Shown in pieces: positions 1-8,547 of a DNA stretch of 64,000 nucleotides (the stretch's first letter is position 1; every line of letters starts with the position of its first letter). The translations under genes were made by a program, and so were the position numbers. Source of the stretch: Winogradskyella immobilis (GTDB taxonomy: Bacteria > Bacteroidota > Bacteroidia > Flavobacteriales > Flavobacteriaceae); contig NZ_JAIQXX010000003.1 of the NCBI RefSeq assembly GCF_021887715.1, positions 62,001 through 126,000 on the forward strand, in the 5' to 3' direction. The notes below the pieces were generated by a model. That model saw only the letters and a program-made list of their open reading frames with translations. It was not told where the DNA came from and made no database searches.

Positions 1-1
1 A

Positions 2-1600
2 GGAGTGCGCGTACGTGGCGGAAACAACGGGCAAGTTTTAGTGATTATAGATGGAGTACAAGTATCTGATCCTTCTCAAATTAATGGAGAATATGATTTA
101 CGCTTACTATCTTTAGAAAATATTGAATCGATCGAAATTATTAAGGGTGCAGCAAGTACGCTATATGGTAGTGGAGCTGCAACTGCAGTTATAAATATTA
201 CAACAACTAAAGCAGGTAAAAAAACGATTAATGCATCCGTAAATTCTACAATAGGGACCAATCAATCTGAAAGTGACCAAGGGTTTGATATTGCAGATTT
301 TACAAATACAGTGAATATAAATGGTACAGCAGATAAATTTACTTATCGTTTAGTTTTCAATCAAACATTCTCTGATGGTATTTCAGCAGCTTTAGTAGAA
401 GATGGTGAAAAAGATGCATATTCTCAATACGGACTAGATTTAAATTTAGGATACCAGATTACAGATAACTTTTCTGTAAATATATTTGGAAACATAACAG
501 ACATAGATTCAGATTTTGATGCAGGAGCTTTCTTTGATGGAGAAAATGAATTTAATAGCGACCAGCATCGTTTTGGATTGATGTCTAAATACAGTTACAC
601 TAAAGGCAGTATTAATTTAAGTGCGTCTTATAGTAGTTTTGAAAGAGAATTTTTATCGCCACCTTTTGATCCGTTTATTTCTGAAGGAGAAAATTTCATT
701 TTAGATGTTTACAACAAGTATAATTTTAATAACAAGTTTTATACTATAGTAGGTTTAAATATTATTAATAATGAAACATCTTTAGCAGAAGATGTAGATT
801 TTAATATTGTAGATCCATACATTAATGCGGTATATGTATCAGATTTTGGATTAAATGTTAATGCGGGAGCAAGATTAAATAATCATAGTGTTTATGATTC
901 AAATTTAGTGTATAACATTAACCCATCGTTTGTGTTTAAGTTAAACGAAAATGATTATGTAAAGCTTTTTAGTTCTTATAGTACGTCTTATATTACTCCA
1001 TCATTATTTCAGTTATTTGACCAATTTAGTGGAGATCCTAATTTAGATCCTGAAGAGAATTTAACAATAGAAGGTGGAGCAGAAGTAAAACTAGGTTCTA
1101 AATTTAGAGCAAGTGCATTGTATTTTAATAGAGAAGAAGAAAACCCTCTAAATTTTGATAATAATACTTTTGTGTATTTTAATGGGGTAGATCAAACTGT
1201 TGATGGTATTGAGGCTGAAGTTAATTATAACCCAACAGATAACTTATCAGTAGCATTAAATTACACACGAATTTTAGATGACGGTTTAGAGTTGACGCCA
1301 GAAGATAAAGCTAATGTAACTATAGGATATAGCTTTACGCCTAAAACTTTTGCATCTATTTCATATCAATTCACTGGAGATCGTCTTACTTTAGACAGAA
1401 GTGATTTCTTTAATCCTACAGAATTAACTTTAGATAGTTTTAGCATTTTTAATTTATCATTTAACCATACATTAAAAAATGATACGGTGACTATATTTGC
1501 AGGCATAGAAAATTTATTTAACGAAGATTATGAAGAATTATTAGGGTTTACTACAAGAGGCTTTAATACAAATATTGGAATTAGATTAAACATATTGTAA
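2..1600 (+). CDS. TonB-dependent outer-membrane receptor, C-terminal part (5' end outside window)
   Basis: The reading frame is open to the left edge, so the true start, signal peptide and TonB box lie outside the window. The visible part begins inside the plug domain: an IDGVQVSD-type motif, then a LENIESIEIIKGAASTLYG segment followed by GAATAVINITT, both typical of TonB receptors. About 450 residues of alternating polar/hydrophobic beta strands follow, ending in the usual receptor close (ENLFNEDY about 30 residues before the end). The short barrel and plug style resemble BtuB/cobalamin- or siderophore-type receptors more than the large SusC type. This is family-level inference and the substrate is unknown. 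No SusD-like partner follows. Confidence 0.9.
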   Translation, partial: GVRVRGGNNGQVLVIIDGVQVSDPSQINGEYDLRLLSLENIESIEIIKGAASTLYGSGAATAVINITTTKAGKKTINASVNSTIGTNQSESDQGFDIADFTNTVNINGTADKFTYRLVFNQTFSDGISAALVEDGEKDAYSQYGLDLNLGYQITDNFSVNIFGNITDIDSDFDAGAFFDGENEFNSDQHRFGLMSKYSYTKGSINLSASYSSFEREFLSPPFDPFISEGENFILDVYNKYNFNNKFYTIVGLNIINNETSLAEDVDFNIVDPYINAVYVSDFGLNVNAGARLNNHSVYDSNLVYNINPSFVFKLNENDYVKLFSSYSTSYITPSLFQLFDQFSGDPNLDPEENLTIEGGAEVKLGSKFRASALYFNREEENPLNFDNNTFVYFNGVDQTVDGIEAEVNYNPTDNLSVALNYTRILDDGLELTPEDKANVTIGYSFTPKTFASISYQFTGDRLTLDRSDFFNPTELTLDSFSIFNLSFNHTLKNDTVTIFAGIENLFNEDYEELLGFTTRGFNTNIGIRLNIL

Positions 1601-1620
1601 AACTAATTGACTGCATATTA

Positions 1621-1652
1621 AAAAGCCATCTGTATTTAACAGGTGGCTTTTT
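1621..1652. terminator. Bidirectional intrinsic terminator
   Basis: An AAAAGCCATCTG / CAGGTGGCTTTTT stem with a short AT loop, T-rich on both strands. It sits between the receptor gene (plus) and the end of the diphthine-ammonia-ligase-like pseudogene (minus), so it can serve both. Confidence 0.8.
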
Positions 1653-1665
1653 AATTAAATGATGT

Positions 1666-2370
1666 TTAGATTAAATCGCAATACCAAAACCCGGTTTTTT
1701 CTGAAGTACAAACTGTATTATCTTCCGTTTTTGGTGTGTTATATTCTCTATAGACTTTTTTGCCAATTTTAAAGTTAATTGGGTTTTTAAAAATAGGACC
1801 ATCAAAGCAGAATGTATGAAACTCACCATTTTCACCGCAAGGATCTACTCTTTGGGTAAATTGTTTATAATAGTTTTGTTTATTATAGCACCAACAAAAT
1901 CTTTATTAAAATATTTAGCATTAGCACAAACAACAATACATTTAAACCCTAAATCTAAAAAGTCTAGAATTAAATCTTTGGTGTCTTTTTTCCATAAGAG
2001 ATAGACTGTATTGATATCTTGTTTAGATAATTCACTATCTCTGTAAGATCTTAAATCTTCTAGAAAAATATCGCCAAAAGCACTATGTGTAAATCCTTTT
2101 TCCTTTAATGTATTTATACTCTCAAACATTTTTTGAGCATATGCTTCCATGGTAGGTTGTTCTGGTAACTCAATAATTGTAGAATCTATGTTTAAAGCTT
2201 TCATTTGTTCGAAGAGTAATTCTTTCCTTAAACCATGCATACTTACCCTGTTATAATACATATTTACAGTAGTAACTAACGCTTCTACAGTATAATTTAT
2301 CATTTAGTAAGTAGTACAAAGCTAAAGCAGAATCCTTGCCAGAACCCAATTAAAGTAAGTTTTAAATTTT
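1666..2370 (-). pseudogene. Decayed diphthine--ammonia ligase-like (Dph6/PP-loop) gene
   Basis: Reading the minus strand across frames recovers a nearly whole PP-loop ATP-pyrophosphatase of the diphthine-ammonia ligase family: KTYFNW, then GSGKDSALALYYLLNDK, then YTVEALVTTVN..RVSMHGLRKELL, AFGDIFLEDLR, CIVVCANAKYFNKDFVG, then VDPCGENGEFHTFCFDGP and a C-terminus ending before TAA at 1666-1668. The pieces are in different frames. No ATG is left before KTYFNW. A base is missing between NW and GSGKDS. Two As appear lost in a run near 2300. A G is lost near 1845, giving LPKE-stop. The longest intact stretch (1845-2303) lacks the nucleotide-binding loop. I therefore call a pseudogene rather than a 152-aa protein. 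Assembly errors could explain one indel, less easily all of them. Confidence 0.8.
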
Positions 2371-2413
2371 TGATAACCTTTCAATTCATTCAATAGAAAA
2401 ATAATTATAAAAT

Positions 2414-2452
2414 AAAAGCATCTATAATACCTATCATAGATGCTTTTTTTTT
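2414..2452. terminator. Hairpin with T-run between pseudogene and secreted-protein gene
   Basis: Perfect 12-bp stem AAAAGCATCTAT / ATAGATGCTTTT with a 10-nt loop and a run of nine Ts on the plus strand. On the minus strand it follows the 2479-4002 gene and has a weaker T-rich tail, so it probably ends that transcript. Confidence 0.7.
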
Positions 2453-2478
2453 AGTATAAAAGAAACATGTTATTAAAT

Positions 2479-4002
2479 TTATTTCTTTATAATTTTTTGA
2501 AGATATTGATCATTTATATGAATGACATATGTACCAGAAGGTAAATTTGAGATATTAACAGTTTGTCCTTTACTAATATTTTGATTTATATATAATGGAT
2601 TAGAAGAGCCACCATCATCTATAATTTCTATGCTTTCACCTATTGATAAAGAAGGTGTAAGTACAGGGGATATTGTATTAAGCCCATATATTTTAAGATT
2701 AAAGAAAGAACCGGTTTCTGTAGGAGTATTTATGATAATAGTAGAAGTTCCTAAATTTAAGAAAAACCTTCCAGATGCCCCATCGTCATATCTAAATCTT
2801 ATCTTAATAAGATTGTCTTCATCAGTCTCATTAGATTCATCAATGTCATCATTTGGATCTATATCTATAAACATGAAAAAATCTGTATTTTCTTCTAATT
2901 GCAAATTTCCTATATTTGAAAAAATAGTAGCAGAAAACTCGTCTACCACTTCACTATTGCCAGAGATGCTGCCACCGTTTTCATTTCTCCATGTAAATAC
3001 TGGGTCACCAAAATCAGGGAAATTACCATTTTTTGTTACTAAAATCTCATAAGGACTAGAAGAAGCGTTGCCATCATCATCATTTTTAATGGTTATCTTA
3101 AACTCATGAAATTCCCCAAATTTTAGTACAGGTGTATTTGTACTTTCATTAGTAGCACTAGTATCAAAAGTAGTACCATCAACTTCAACTGTTACTTTGT
3201 CAATAGTTAAATTAGGTTTATCATTAGTATTATCTGTATCATCACAAGCATCTCCTATGCCATCTCCATCAAGATCTTCTTGATTAGGGTTAGCATTATT
3301 AGAGCAATTATCACAAGCATCACCTACACCATCTCCATCAGTATCAGTTTGTGAACTATTGCTAGTATTCCTGCAATTATCCTCAGAATCGGTTACACCA
3401 TCATTATCAATATCTGTATTAGATTCAAAATTGCAATTTAGTAATCTAGGCCTGCCATCGGATTCGTCACAACTGAAAATTTCTTCTTCGGTAAATGCTA
3501 TTAGATTATTTGAAAAATGATTAGTATATCTAACTATAGAAAGTTTGCCTTGTAATTCAATAAAATCAGAATCAAAATCATATATATTTTGTCCATTACT
3601 ACAATTGCTATAGAAAAAATTATAATTGTAAAAATAACTAGGCCGAAGTGGTCCAGGTTCTTGTACACTATTATAATCGTTAGGGTCTATTAAAAATGTT
3701 TGTATAAGTTGACCACCATTAGTTAAATCAAATAACTCAATTTTGTATTGATAATATTCAAAAATACCAAGAGGGTCATCTTTAGAAATCAATATATCAT
3801 CTGGGTTACTTAATCTTTGAGAAAATGTTATAAGTGTTGTGCCAGGGGAGGTTGAACTAGATGGACTTTGATCTCTTATCCTAAAAGTAACAGAATTAGT
3901 TGCACTAGAAGAATTTGTGCAATAGAAATCGGGGATTGAACTACTTTGAGAGAATAAAGATGTACTGATTAAAAAAAAGATTAATGTGTAAAGTTTTTTC
4001 AT
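2479..4002 (-). CDS. Secreted protein with thrombospondin type-3 repeats, CARDB-like domain and T9SS-type C-terminus
   Basis: 507 residues. A Sec signal peptide spans residues 1-19 (MKKLYTLIFFLISTSLFSQ). Residues 196-258 hold calcium-binding thrombospondin type-3 repeats (DIDNDGVTDSEDNC, DTDGDGVGDACDNC, DLDGDGIGDACDD). Residues about 262-402 look like a CARDB/adhesion-type beta sandwich ending in an acidic DIDPNDDIDESNETDEDN stretch. The last 70 residues (ISKGQTVNISNLPSGTYVIHI.. ending KIIKK) match the type A C-terminal sorting domain recognised by the type IX secretion system. It is probably exported to the surface or medium as a Ca-binding adhesin or structural protein. No catalytic domain is seen. 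The 5' region to 4195 is AT-rich without an obvious consensus promoter. Confidence 0.8.
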   Translation of the reverse strand: MKKLYTLIFFLISTSLFSQSSSIPDFYCTNSSSATNSVTFRIRDQSPSSSTSPGTTLITFSQRLSNPDDILISKDDPLGIFEYYQYKIELFDLTNGGQLIQTFLIDPNDYNSVQEPGPLRPSYFYNYNFFYSNCSNGQNIYDFDSDFIELQGKLSIVRYTNHFSNNLIAFTEEEIFSCDESDGRPRLLNCNFESNTDIDNDGVTDSEDNCRNTSNSSQTDTDGDGVGDACDNCSNNANPNQEDLDGDGIGDACDDTDNTNDKPNLTIDKVTVEVDGTTFDTSATNESTNTPVLKFGEFHEFKITIKNDDDGNASSSPYEILVTKNGNFPDFGDPVFTWRNENGGSISGNSEVVDEFSATIFSNIGNLQLEENTDFFMFIDIDPNDDIDESNETDEDNLIKIRFRYDDGASGRFFLNLGTSTIIINTPTETGSFFNLKIYGLNTISPVLTPSLSIGESIEIIDDGGSSNPLYINQNISKGQTVNISNLPSGTYVIHINDQYLQKIIKK

Positions 4003-4187
4003 TTTTTATTGAATTTGAATTAATATTAATTCAAGTTAATAATTTCGCATTGTTATATATGTTAAAGCATGTGCCAAAATTTATTCATATGTAGAATTAT
4101 AATTACGGTTTTTCCGTAAAAAAAACAATAATTGAAATTAGATATTATTTTTTAAATTTCTTTTGCGAATTATTATTAAGAATAAAC

Positions 4188-4195
4188 TTATTGAT
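4188..4195. repeat. Left copy of 8-bp target-site duplication of the IS
   Basis: TTATTGAT directly left of the left inverted repeat. The same eight bases follow the right inverted repeat at 5173-5180. Confidence 0.9.
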
Positions 4196-4209
4196 ACCCG
4201 TTGTGCATT
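4196..4209 (+). repeat. IS left terminal inverted repeat
   Basis: ACCCGTTGTGCATT, exact reverse complement of 5159-5172. Confidence 0.92.
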
Positions 4210-4279
4210 ATGATTTAAAAGAAAAAGTTGTCCATCTTACTGATAATCAATAAATTGTTTTAACCTTAAAACGCTAATA

Positions 4280-5158
4280 ATGAACAGTTTAAATATAAAT
4301 TACGAAAGAATATTGGAAGTATTAAGAAAAATATCAAAAGAGCAACTTATAGCCTGTCAGCGACGTCAGCCTATGTTGAGCGACTTAGAGTTGTTTAGTT
4401 TAAGCTTAACTGCTGAATATCTTGGTATTGACAGCGAAAATGATTTATTCAGAAAACTACCTGTAAATATTTCATCACGAATTGAACGTAGTGTTTACAA
4501 TAGGAGACGACGTAGATTAGCAAACCATCTTAACACTATCCGTATTAAATTAGCGTCTTATTTTAATGAATTTAAAGGTTATTTTATCATAGATAGCATG
4601 TCTTTGGAAGTCTGTAAACTCTCCAGAAGTTCACGTTCAAAAATCTACAAGGACACAGCCTATGCCTTTCCTGACAAAGGCTATTGAGCATCGCAAGGTA
4701 CTAATTATTACGGCTATAAGTTACATGCTGTATGCTCCGTGAATGGTGTTTTTCAAAGCATAGACTTGAGTCCAGCTTCTATACACGACATCAACTATCT
4801 TAAAGACATAAGAAATCAAATAAAGGATTGTACTTTGATTGGAGACAGAGGCTATTTGTCAGCAGAAATTCAACTCAACCTTTTTGAAATACTAAACATA
4901 AAACTAAATACACCAATGAGACGCAATCAATACAATTATAAAAAGCAACCTTATGTGTTTAGAAAATCCAGAAAGCTTATAGAAACCTTGTTCTCACAGC
5001 TTTGCGACCAGTTTATGATTAAACGTAATTACGCCATGTCTTTTCAAGGGTTTAAAACCAGAATATTATCCAAGATAACAACATTAACAACTATTCAGTA
5101 TATCAATAAATTTATCTTTGGTAGAAATATTAACAATATTAAAATTAGTATTATTTAA
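4280..5158 (+). pseudogene. IS982-family transposase interrupted by in-frame TGA
   Basis: One continuous frame of 292 codons read through a single TGA at 4685-4687 (...FPDKGY-stop-ASQGTNYYGYKLH). The family usually has Cys at this spot (GYCASQ..YYGYKLH), so a TGC/TGT-to-TGA change explains the break. The DDE residues are all still present: Asp in IIDSMSLEVCK (about residue 103), Asp in LIGDRGYLS, and Glu in KLIETLFSQLCDQF. The N-terminal half (135 codons) and C-terminal half (from the ATG at 4739) are each incomplete catalytically. It belongs to the IS at 4196-5172. Confidence 0.9.
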
Positions 5159-5172
5159 AATGCACAACGGGT
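5159..5172 (-). repeat. IS right terminal inverted repeat
   Basis: AATGCACAACGGGT, exact reverse complement of the left repeat at 4196-4209. Confidence 0.92.
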
Positions 5173-5180
5173 TTATTGAT
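5173..5180. repeat. Right copy of 8-bp target-site duplication; contains neighbour's stop codon
   Basis: TTATTGAT. On the minus strand this reads ATCAATAA, which supplies the last codons and the stop of the S41 peptidase gene. Confidence 0.9.
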
Positions 5181-6630
5181 CAATATACATATAACCCTCT
5201 AATGGTGATGATAATTTAGGTGATGTAAGTTTTGTGTTTTCTATATTAAAGTTGGTATTAAGTAGAGCTCTTCCCGCACCAGTAATATCTTCGATTGCAG
5301 CAGCTAAAAGCGGTTCGTTTGGATTTCCTAAACGTCCAAAGTTCCCAGGAAACTCTGCCAATTCAATATTAGGGACTAAGCCAGTAGATGGAACTAACTC
5401 ATTATCTTTATTCGTAGAATCTCCGATTAAAGGGAACATAACATATGTATGTAATGGATTTATTTCTGAAGGCTCAAAATTGGATGAATCAAACACTAAG
5501 CGATTAATAGTTGTCTTACCTGTAGTGGTTGTACCTACTTGTACAACGTCTATATATGGTCTTAAACTGTTTATAATTAATTCACTTGCAGATGCTGATC
5601 GATCTGTAGTGATAACATATACTTTCTGAAGATTTAAACTATTTATTGCTGTACCATCCCCTATAGTATTAGGGAAATTAAATGTTCCATTTTCTTCTTG
5701 TCGGTTAGGACTAAAAAATGCTCTAGAAAATATTTCATTATTAAATTGTCCAGTAATCATGCTTCCTAAACGTGTTGCAGTATTTACTACGCCACCACCA
5801 TTATAGCGTAAATCTAAAACGAGGTGTTGTACATTAGCGGCTTGTAATTCGCCAAAAGCTTGATTAAGTTCTGTTTCAAAATTATTATTAAAACTGTTAT
5901 AGGCAATATAACCGATAGTTTCTCCACCTACGTTTATCACTTCGGTTCTATGTACAGGGTTTTCTGTAAATACTTCACTATTTACTGCCACACTTTCCCC
6001 ATTAGAAATAATAGTATCATCATCAACTTCATCGGTATTATTAGTATTATAATCTGCAAAATTAAATGTAGTTGTTTCTTGTGATAGTAATAAGCCAAAA
6101 TTATCTCTGTTTAATGGAGTACCATCAACTCCAGAGATAATCATACCACGTTGTAAGCCAGCTAAATCAGCAGGACTACCATTTAATACTAGCCGGATTA
6201 CAGCAAAAACCTCTGTATCACTACCGGGTGCAAGAAAAACACTGAATTCAAGACCATTGGTTTCGGTAGTACCATCTAATGCTTGTATAATTTCAAAAAG
6301 ATCTGGAAAAATAGCACTAAAACGATCTACAACTCCTGGTTGAAACAATAGGGATTCAAACAATGCTTCTGGCGTTGAAAAACCATTTAAAAACTCAGAA
6401 TATTCTTCAGTAAAATCAAATCGGTTATCAAAACCGTTAATACCAAATCGATCATTAGTGAGATTAGGCACGTCTTCACCATACAAATAAAAGGCGTTCA
6501 TGCCTTTCCATACAAAATCGTTTATAGAATCAACGGCAATAAGGTTATCATCAATATCATCATCGTCAAAACAACTAGTTGCAGATAAAGCAAGAGTTAA
6601 CCCTAGTAGGTAAAGTTTAATATTTTTCAT
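5173..6630 (-). CDS. S41 family peptidase, lipoprotein with PDZ domain
   Basis: 485 residues. A lipobox ends at Cys20 (SATSC) and is followed at once by FDDDDIDD, an acidic run like the Bacteroidota surface-export signal, so the protein may face outward. A PDZ-like segment lies around residues 118-200 (GSPADLAGLQRGMIISGVDG). The S41 core follows: LVLDLRYNGGG near 270-280, the nucleophile Ser347 in RSASASELI, and Lys372 in TTTTGKTT. The Ser-Lys spacing of 25 is that of C-terminal processing proteases. The gene's 3' end is exactly at the border of the IS; because the target duplication restored ATCAATAA, the coding sequence is intact. Its native terminator has probably been displaced. Confidence 0.88.
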   Translation of the reverse strand: MKNIKLYLLGLTLALSATSCFDDDDIDDNLIAVDSINDFVWKGMNAFYLYGEDVPNLTNDRFGINGFDNRFDFTEEYSEFLNGFSTPEALFESLLFQPGVVDRFSAIFPDLFEIIQALDGTTETNGLEFSVFLAPGSDTEVFAVIRLVLNGSPADLAGLQRGMIISGVDGTPLNRDNFGLLLSQETTTFNFADYNTNNTDEVDDDTIISNGESVAVNSEVFTENPVHRTEVINVGGETIGYIAYNSFNNNFETELNQAFGELQAANVQHLVLDLRYNGGGVVNTATRLGSMITGQFNNEIFSRAFFSPNRQEENGTFNFPNTIGDGTAINSLNLQKVYVITTDRSASASELIINSLRPYIDVVQVGTTTTGKTTINRLVFDSSNFEPSEINPLHTYVMFPLIGDSTNKDNELVPSTGLVPNIELAEFPGNFGRLGNPNEPLLAAAIEDITGAGRALLNTNFNIENTKLTSPKLSSPLEGYMYIDQ

Positions 6631-6766
6631 TTTTCTTAAATGTTATAGCAATTTTATAACTCTAAATTTACTTACAATATTGTAGAATAAAAAACAAAAT
6701 GAGAATCGGATTATTAATAAATGAATGAGAGGTGTTGTATATTGTATTTATATTTAATTTATATCA

Positions 6767-6796
6767 TTGATTTTTAAGTGTTTGAAATTATTTTTG
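6767..6796 (+). promoter_or_regulatory. Housekeeping-type Bacteroidota promoter upstream of ECF sigma operon
   Basis: TTG at 6767-6769, 19-nt spacer, TATTTTTG at 6789-6796 (consensus TAnnTTTG). It lies in the 270-nt gap between the S41 gene and the ECF sigma gene. Confidence 0.55.
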
Positions 6797-6804
6797 AATA
6801 CTAT

Positions 6805-6830
6805 TGTAACAAAATAAAAGATGTATCGTC
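6805..6830 (+). promoter_or_regulatory. ECF-type autoregulatory promoter
   Basis: TGTAAC at 6805-6810 and CGTC at 6827-6830 with a 16-nt spacer. This is the classical ECF -35/-10 arrangement, located just ahead of the ECF sigma gene and overlapping the expected start region of the housekeeping promoter. Confidence 0.65.
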
Positions 6831-6863
6831 GTAATTATGAAAGCAACTTAAATTGTTTTTAAT

Positions 6864-6882
6864 CCCTGAGCTAGTCGAAGGG
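6864..6882. repeat. Dispersed CCTGAGCTnGTCGAAGG-type repeat
   Basis: CCCTGAGCTAGTCGAAGGG. Related copies occur at 33041-33056 (complement) and 33638-33652. It lies in the leader of the ECF sigma gene; reading through it from the TTG at 6853 would add a spurious FLIPELVEG-type N-terminus. Confidence 0.65.
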
Positions 6883-6900
6883 TCAACCAATCAAAAAGTA

Positions 6901-7410
6901 ATGACACAGGCAGATTTTGTAAGTTTAGTGATGCCATTTAAGGACAAAGTGTTTCGTTTAGCAAAACGCTTATTAGTTTCTAGAGAAGAAGCTGAAGATG
7001 CAACGCAAGAAATACTTTTGAAATTATGGAACAACAAACAGAAAATTAGCGACTATAAAAATGTAGAAGCGTTTTCAATGACCATGACTAAGAATTTTTG
7101 TTTAGACCGTTTAAAATCTAAACAAGCGCAAAATTTAAAGATTGTTCACAGTAACTATCAAGAAAAAGGGTCGTCATTACAAACACAATTAGAAGCTAGA
7201 GATAGTGTGGACTGGGTCTCTAGAATTATTGAAGATTTACCAGAACAACAAAAAATTATAATACAGCTTAGAGATGTTGAGCAGTATGAGTTTGCGGAGA
7301 TTTCAAAAATGCTAGATATGAACGAAACCGCAATACGAGTCGCTTTATCTAGAGCACGTAAAACATTAAGAGAAAAATTAACTAATACACATAGTTATGG
7401 TATTAAATAA
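6901..7410 (+). CDS. ECF RNA polymerase sigma factor
   Basis: 169 residues from the ATG at 6901 (MTQADFVSLVMPF). The upstream in-frame TTG at 6853 is rejected because it would translate a dispersed repeat. Sigma region 2 spans about residues 5-70 (FRLAKRLLVSREEAEDATQEILLKLW), and region 4 about 105-160 (LPEQQKIIIQLRDVEQYEFAEISKML..ETAIRVALSRARKTLREKL). The gene overlaps the next one by 14 nt, so the two are translationally coupled, as for sigma/anti-sigma pairs. A TGTAAC-16-CGTC element upstream suggests self-activation. The likely regulon includes the DUF4252 genes that follow. Confidence 0.92.
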   Translation: MTQADFVSLVMPFKDKVFRLAKRLLVSREEAEDATQEILLKLWNNKQKISDYKNVEAFSMTMTKNFCLDRLKSKQAQNLKIVHSNYQEKGSSLQTQLEARDSVDWVSRIIEDLPEQQKIIIQLRDVEQYEFAEISKMLDMNETAIRVALSRARKTLREKLTNTHSYGIK

Positions 7411-7888
7411 TATTGAAAACCTATTAGTAAAGTATGAGAATGCTGAGACTACGCTACAAGAAGAAGCGCAACTAAAAGCTTATTTTGCAAGTGATAATGT
7501 TGCACCACACTTAGAGCATTACAGATCATTATTCCAATATTTTGCTAATACGCAAAACGAATCGTATACCAAAGACGTTCCATTAAAAACGAATCGCAGA
7601 TCAATGTACCAATGGATTTCTGTCGCAGCAGTAACTATTCTAATGCTCGGTATTATGATACCAAAAGTTTTTGGTCCAACAGAACAAGACATAAAAGACC
7701 AAGAATTAGCCTTAGCAACATACAATAAAACCATGGAAGCTTTTAACTTAGTTTCTTTAGGTATGAATAAAGGCAAAGATCAATTAAAAACGCTTGCTTT
7801 AGTATCAGAAAGTATTGAAGATGGTAGAGCTAGTGCTAGTAGATTGAACGAATTTAATAAAGCAACAAACAAAATTTTTAAAAACTAA
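7397..7888 (+). CDS. Single-pass membrane protein, probable anti-sigma factor
   Basis: 163 residues with no clear catalytic motif. An N-terminal cytoplasmic segment of about 70 residues (MVLNNIENLLVKYENAETTLQEEAQLKAYF..) resembles the beginning of Bacteroidota anti-sigma-type proteins. One transmembrane helix lies near 73-93, then a periplasmic tail of about 70 residues. The start overlaps the sigma factor's end by 14 nt. Position and topology support an anti-sigma role, but there is no classical zinc motif, so the function is inferred. Confidence 0.7.
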   Translation: MVLNNIENLLVKYENAETTLQEEAQLKAYFASDNVAPHLEHYRSLFQYFANTQNESYTKDVPLKTNRRSMYQWISVAAVTILMLGIMIPKVFGPTEQDIKDQELALATYNKTMEAFNLVSLGMNKGKDQLKTLALVSESIEDGRASASRLNEFNKATNKIFKN

Positions 7889-7913
7889 TAACACACATTT
7901 AAAACAAAGAATT

Positions 7914-8534
7914 ATGAAATCCAAGATTCACGTAAATAAATTAAATAAAATAAAAATGATGAGTAAAAAAGTAATAGTAATAATTGCACTTATAGTAGCA
8001 CCGATAGCCTCTTTCGGACAAAGTATTTTTGATAAATACGAAGATATGGATGATGTTGGTACTGTAATTTTAAATCAAAAAATGTTTAGCATGTTAGCTA
8101 GCTTTGATATTGATTTGGATGATGCAGAATCACAAAACTATTTAGAAATGGTAAAGAAAATTACTGGGGTAAAAGTATTTACGACAGGGAACGAAAAAGT
8201 CTCTGCAGATATGAACGGCACAGTAAATAAATATCTAAAAAGTTCAAGCCTAGAAGAATTAATGCGTATTAAAGATGGTAACCAAACGGTTAAATTCTAC
8301 GTAAAAGAAGGTAAAGATGAAAACCATGTAAAAGAACTTTTAATGTTTGTTAACGGTCTTAAAGAATTAACTGAAGGTCAGAATATTGAAATTAATGGTA
8401 AAAAGAGAGAAATAGAAACTGTATTAATTACTATTACTGGAGATATCGATTTAAGAGAGATTTCTAAATTAACAAGTAGTATGAATTTACCTGGAGGTGA
8501 TCAATTAAAGAAAGCCAATAGAAAGAGAAATTAA
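7914..8534 (+). CDS. DUF4252 protein, exported
   Basis: 206 residues from the ATG at 7914, or 192 from the ATG at 7956, which places the signal peptide (MSKKVIVIIALIVAPIASFGQ) right at the N-terminus and is more credible. The body has the DUF4252 pattern: FDKYEDMDDVGTVILNQKMFSML, a mid-region VKVFTTGNEKVS, and a C-terminal LITITGDIDLREISKL. The family's role is unknown, but such proteins often sit behind an ECF sigma/anti-sigma pair, as here. The next gene is a second, lipid-anchored member. Confidence 0.8.
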   Translation: MKSKIHVNKLNKIKMMSKKVIVIIALIVAPIASFGQSIFDKYEDMDDVGTVILNQKMFSMLASFDIDLDDAESQNYLEMVKKITGVKVFTTGNEKVSADMNGTVNKYLKSSSLEELMRIKDGNQTVKFYVKEGKDENHVKELLMFVNGLKELTEGQNIEINGKKREIETVLITITGDIDLREISKLTSSMNLPGGDQLKKANRKRN

Positions 8535-8547
8535 AATATAATATAGC

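Larger units (their letters stand above)
4196..5172. mobile_element. IS982-family insertion sequence, complete but with nonsense codon
   Basis: 977 bp bounded by perfect 14-bp terminal inverted repeats (ACCCGTTGTGCATT at 4196-4209 and its complement at 5159-5172) and flanked by a perfect 8-bp duplication TTATTGAT. It contains one transposase reading frame in the plus direction. The intact ends and identical duplications suggest recent insertion, while the in-frame TGA in the transposase suggests it can no longer move by itself. The right end touches the stop codon of the neighbouring S41 peptidase gene. Confidence 0.93.

Noticed and set aside
1845-2303. 152-aa stand-alone protein
   Set aside because: It is only the middle of a diphthine-ammonia-ligase-like gene whose nucleotide-binding start and C-terminus are visible in other frames.
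4739-5158. Separate 139-aa transposase
   Set aside because: It is in the same frame as 4280-4687 and only separated by one TGA; it is the second half of a single broken transposase.
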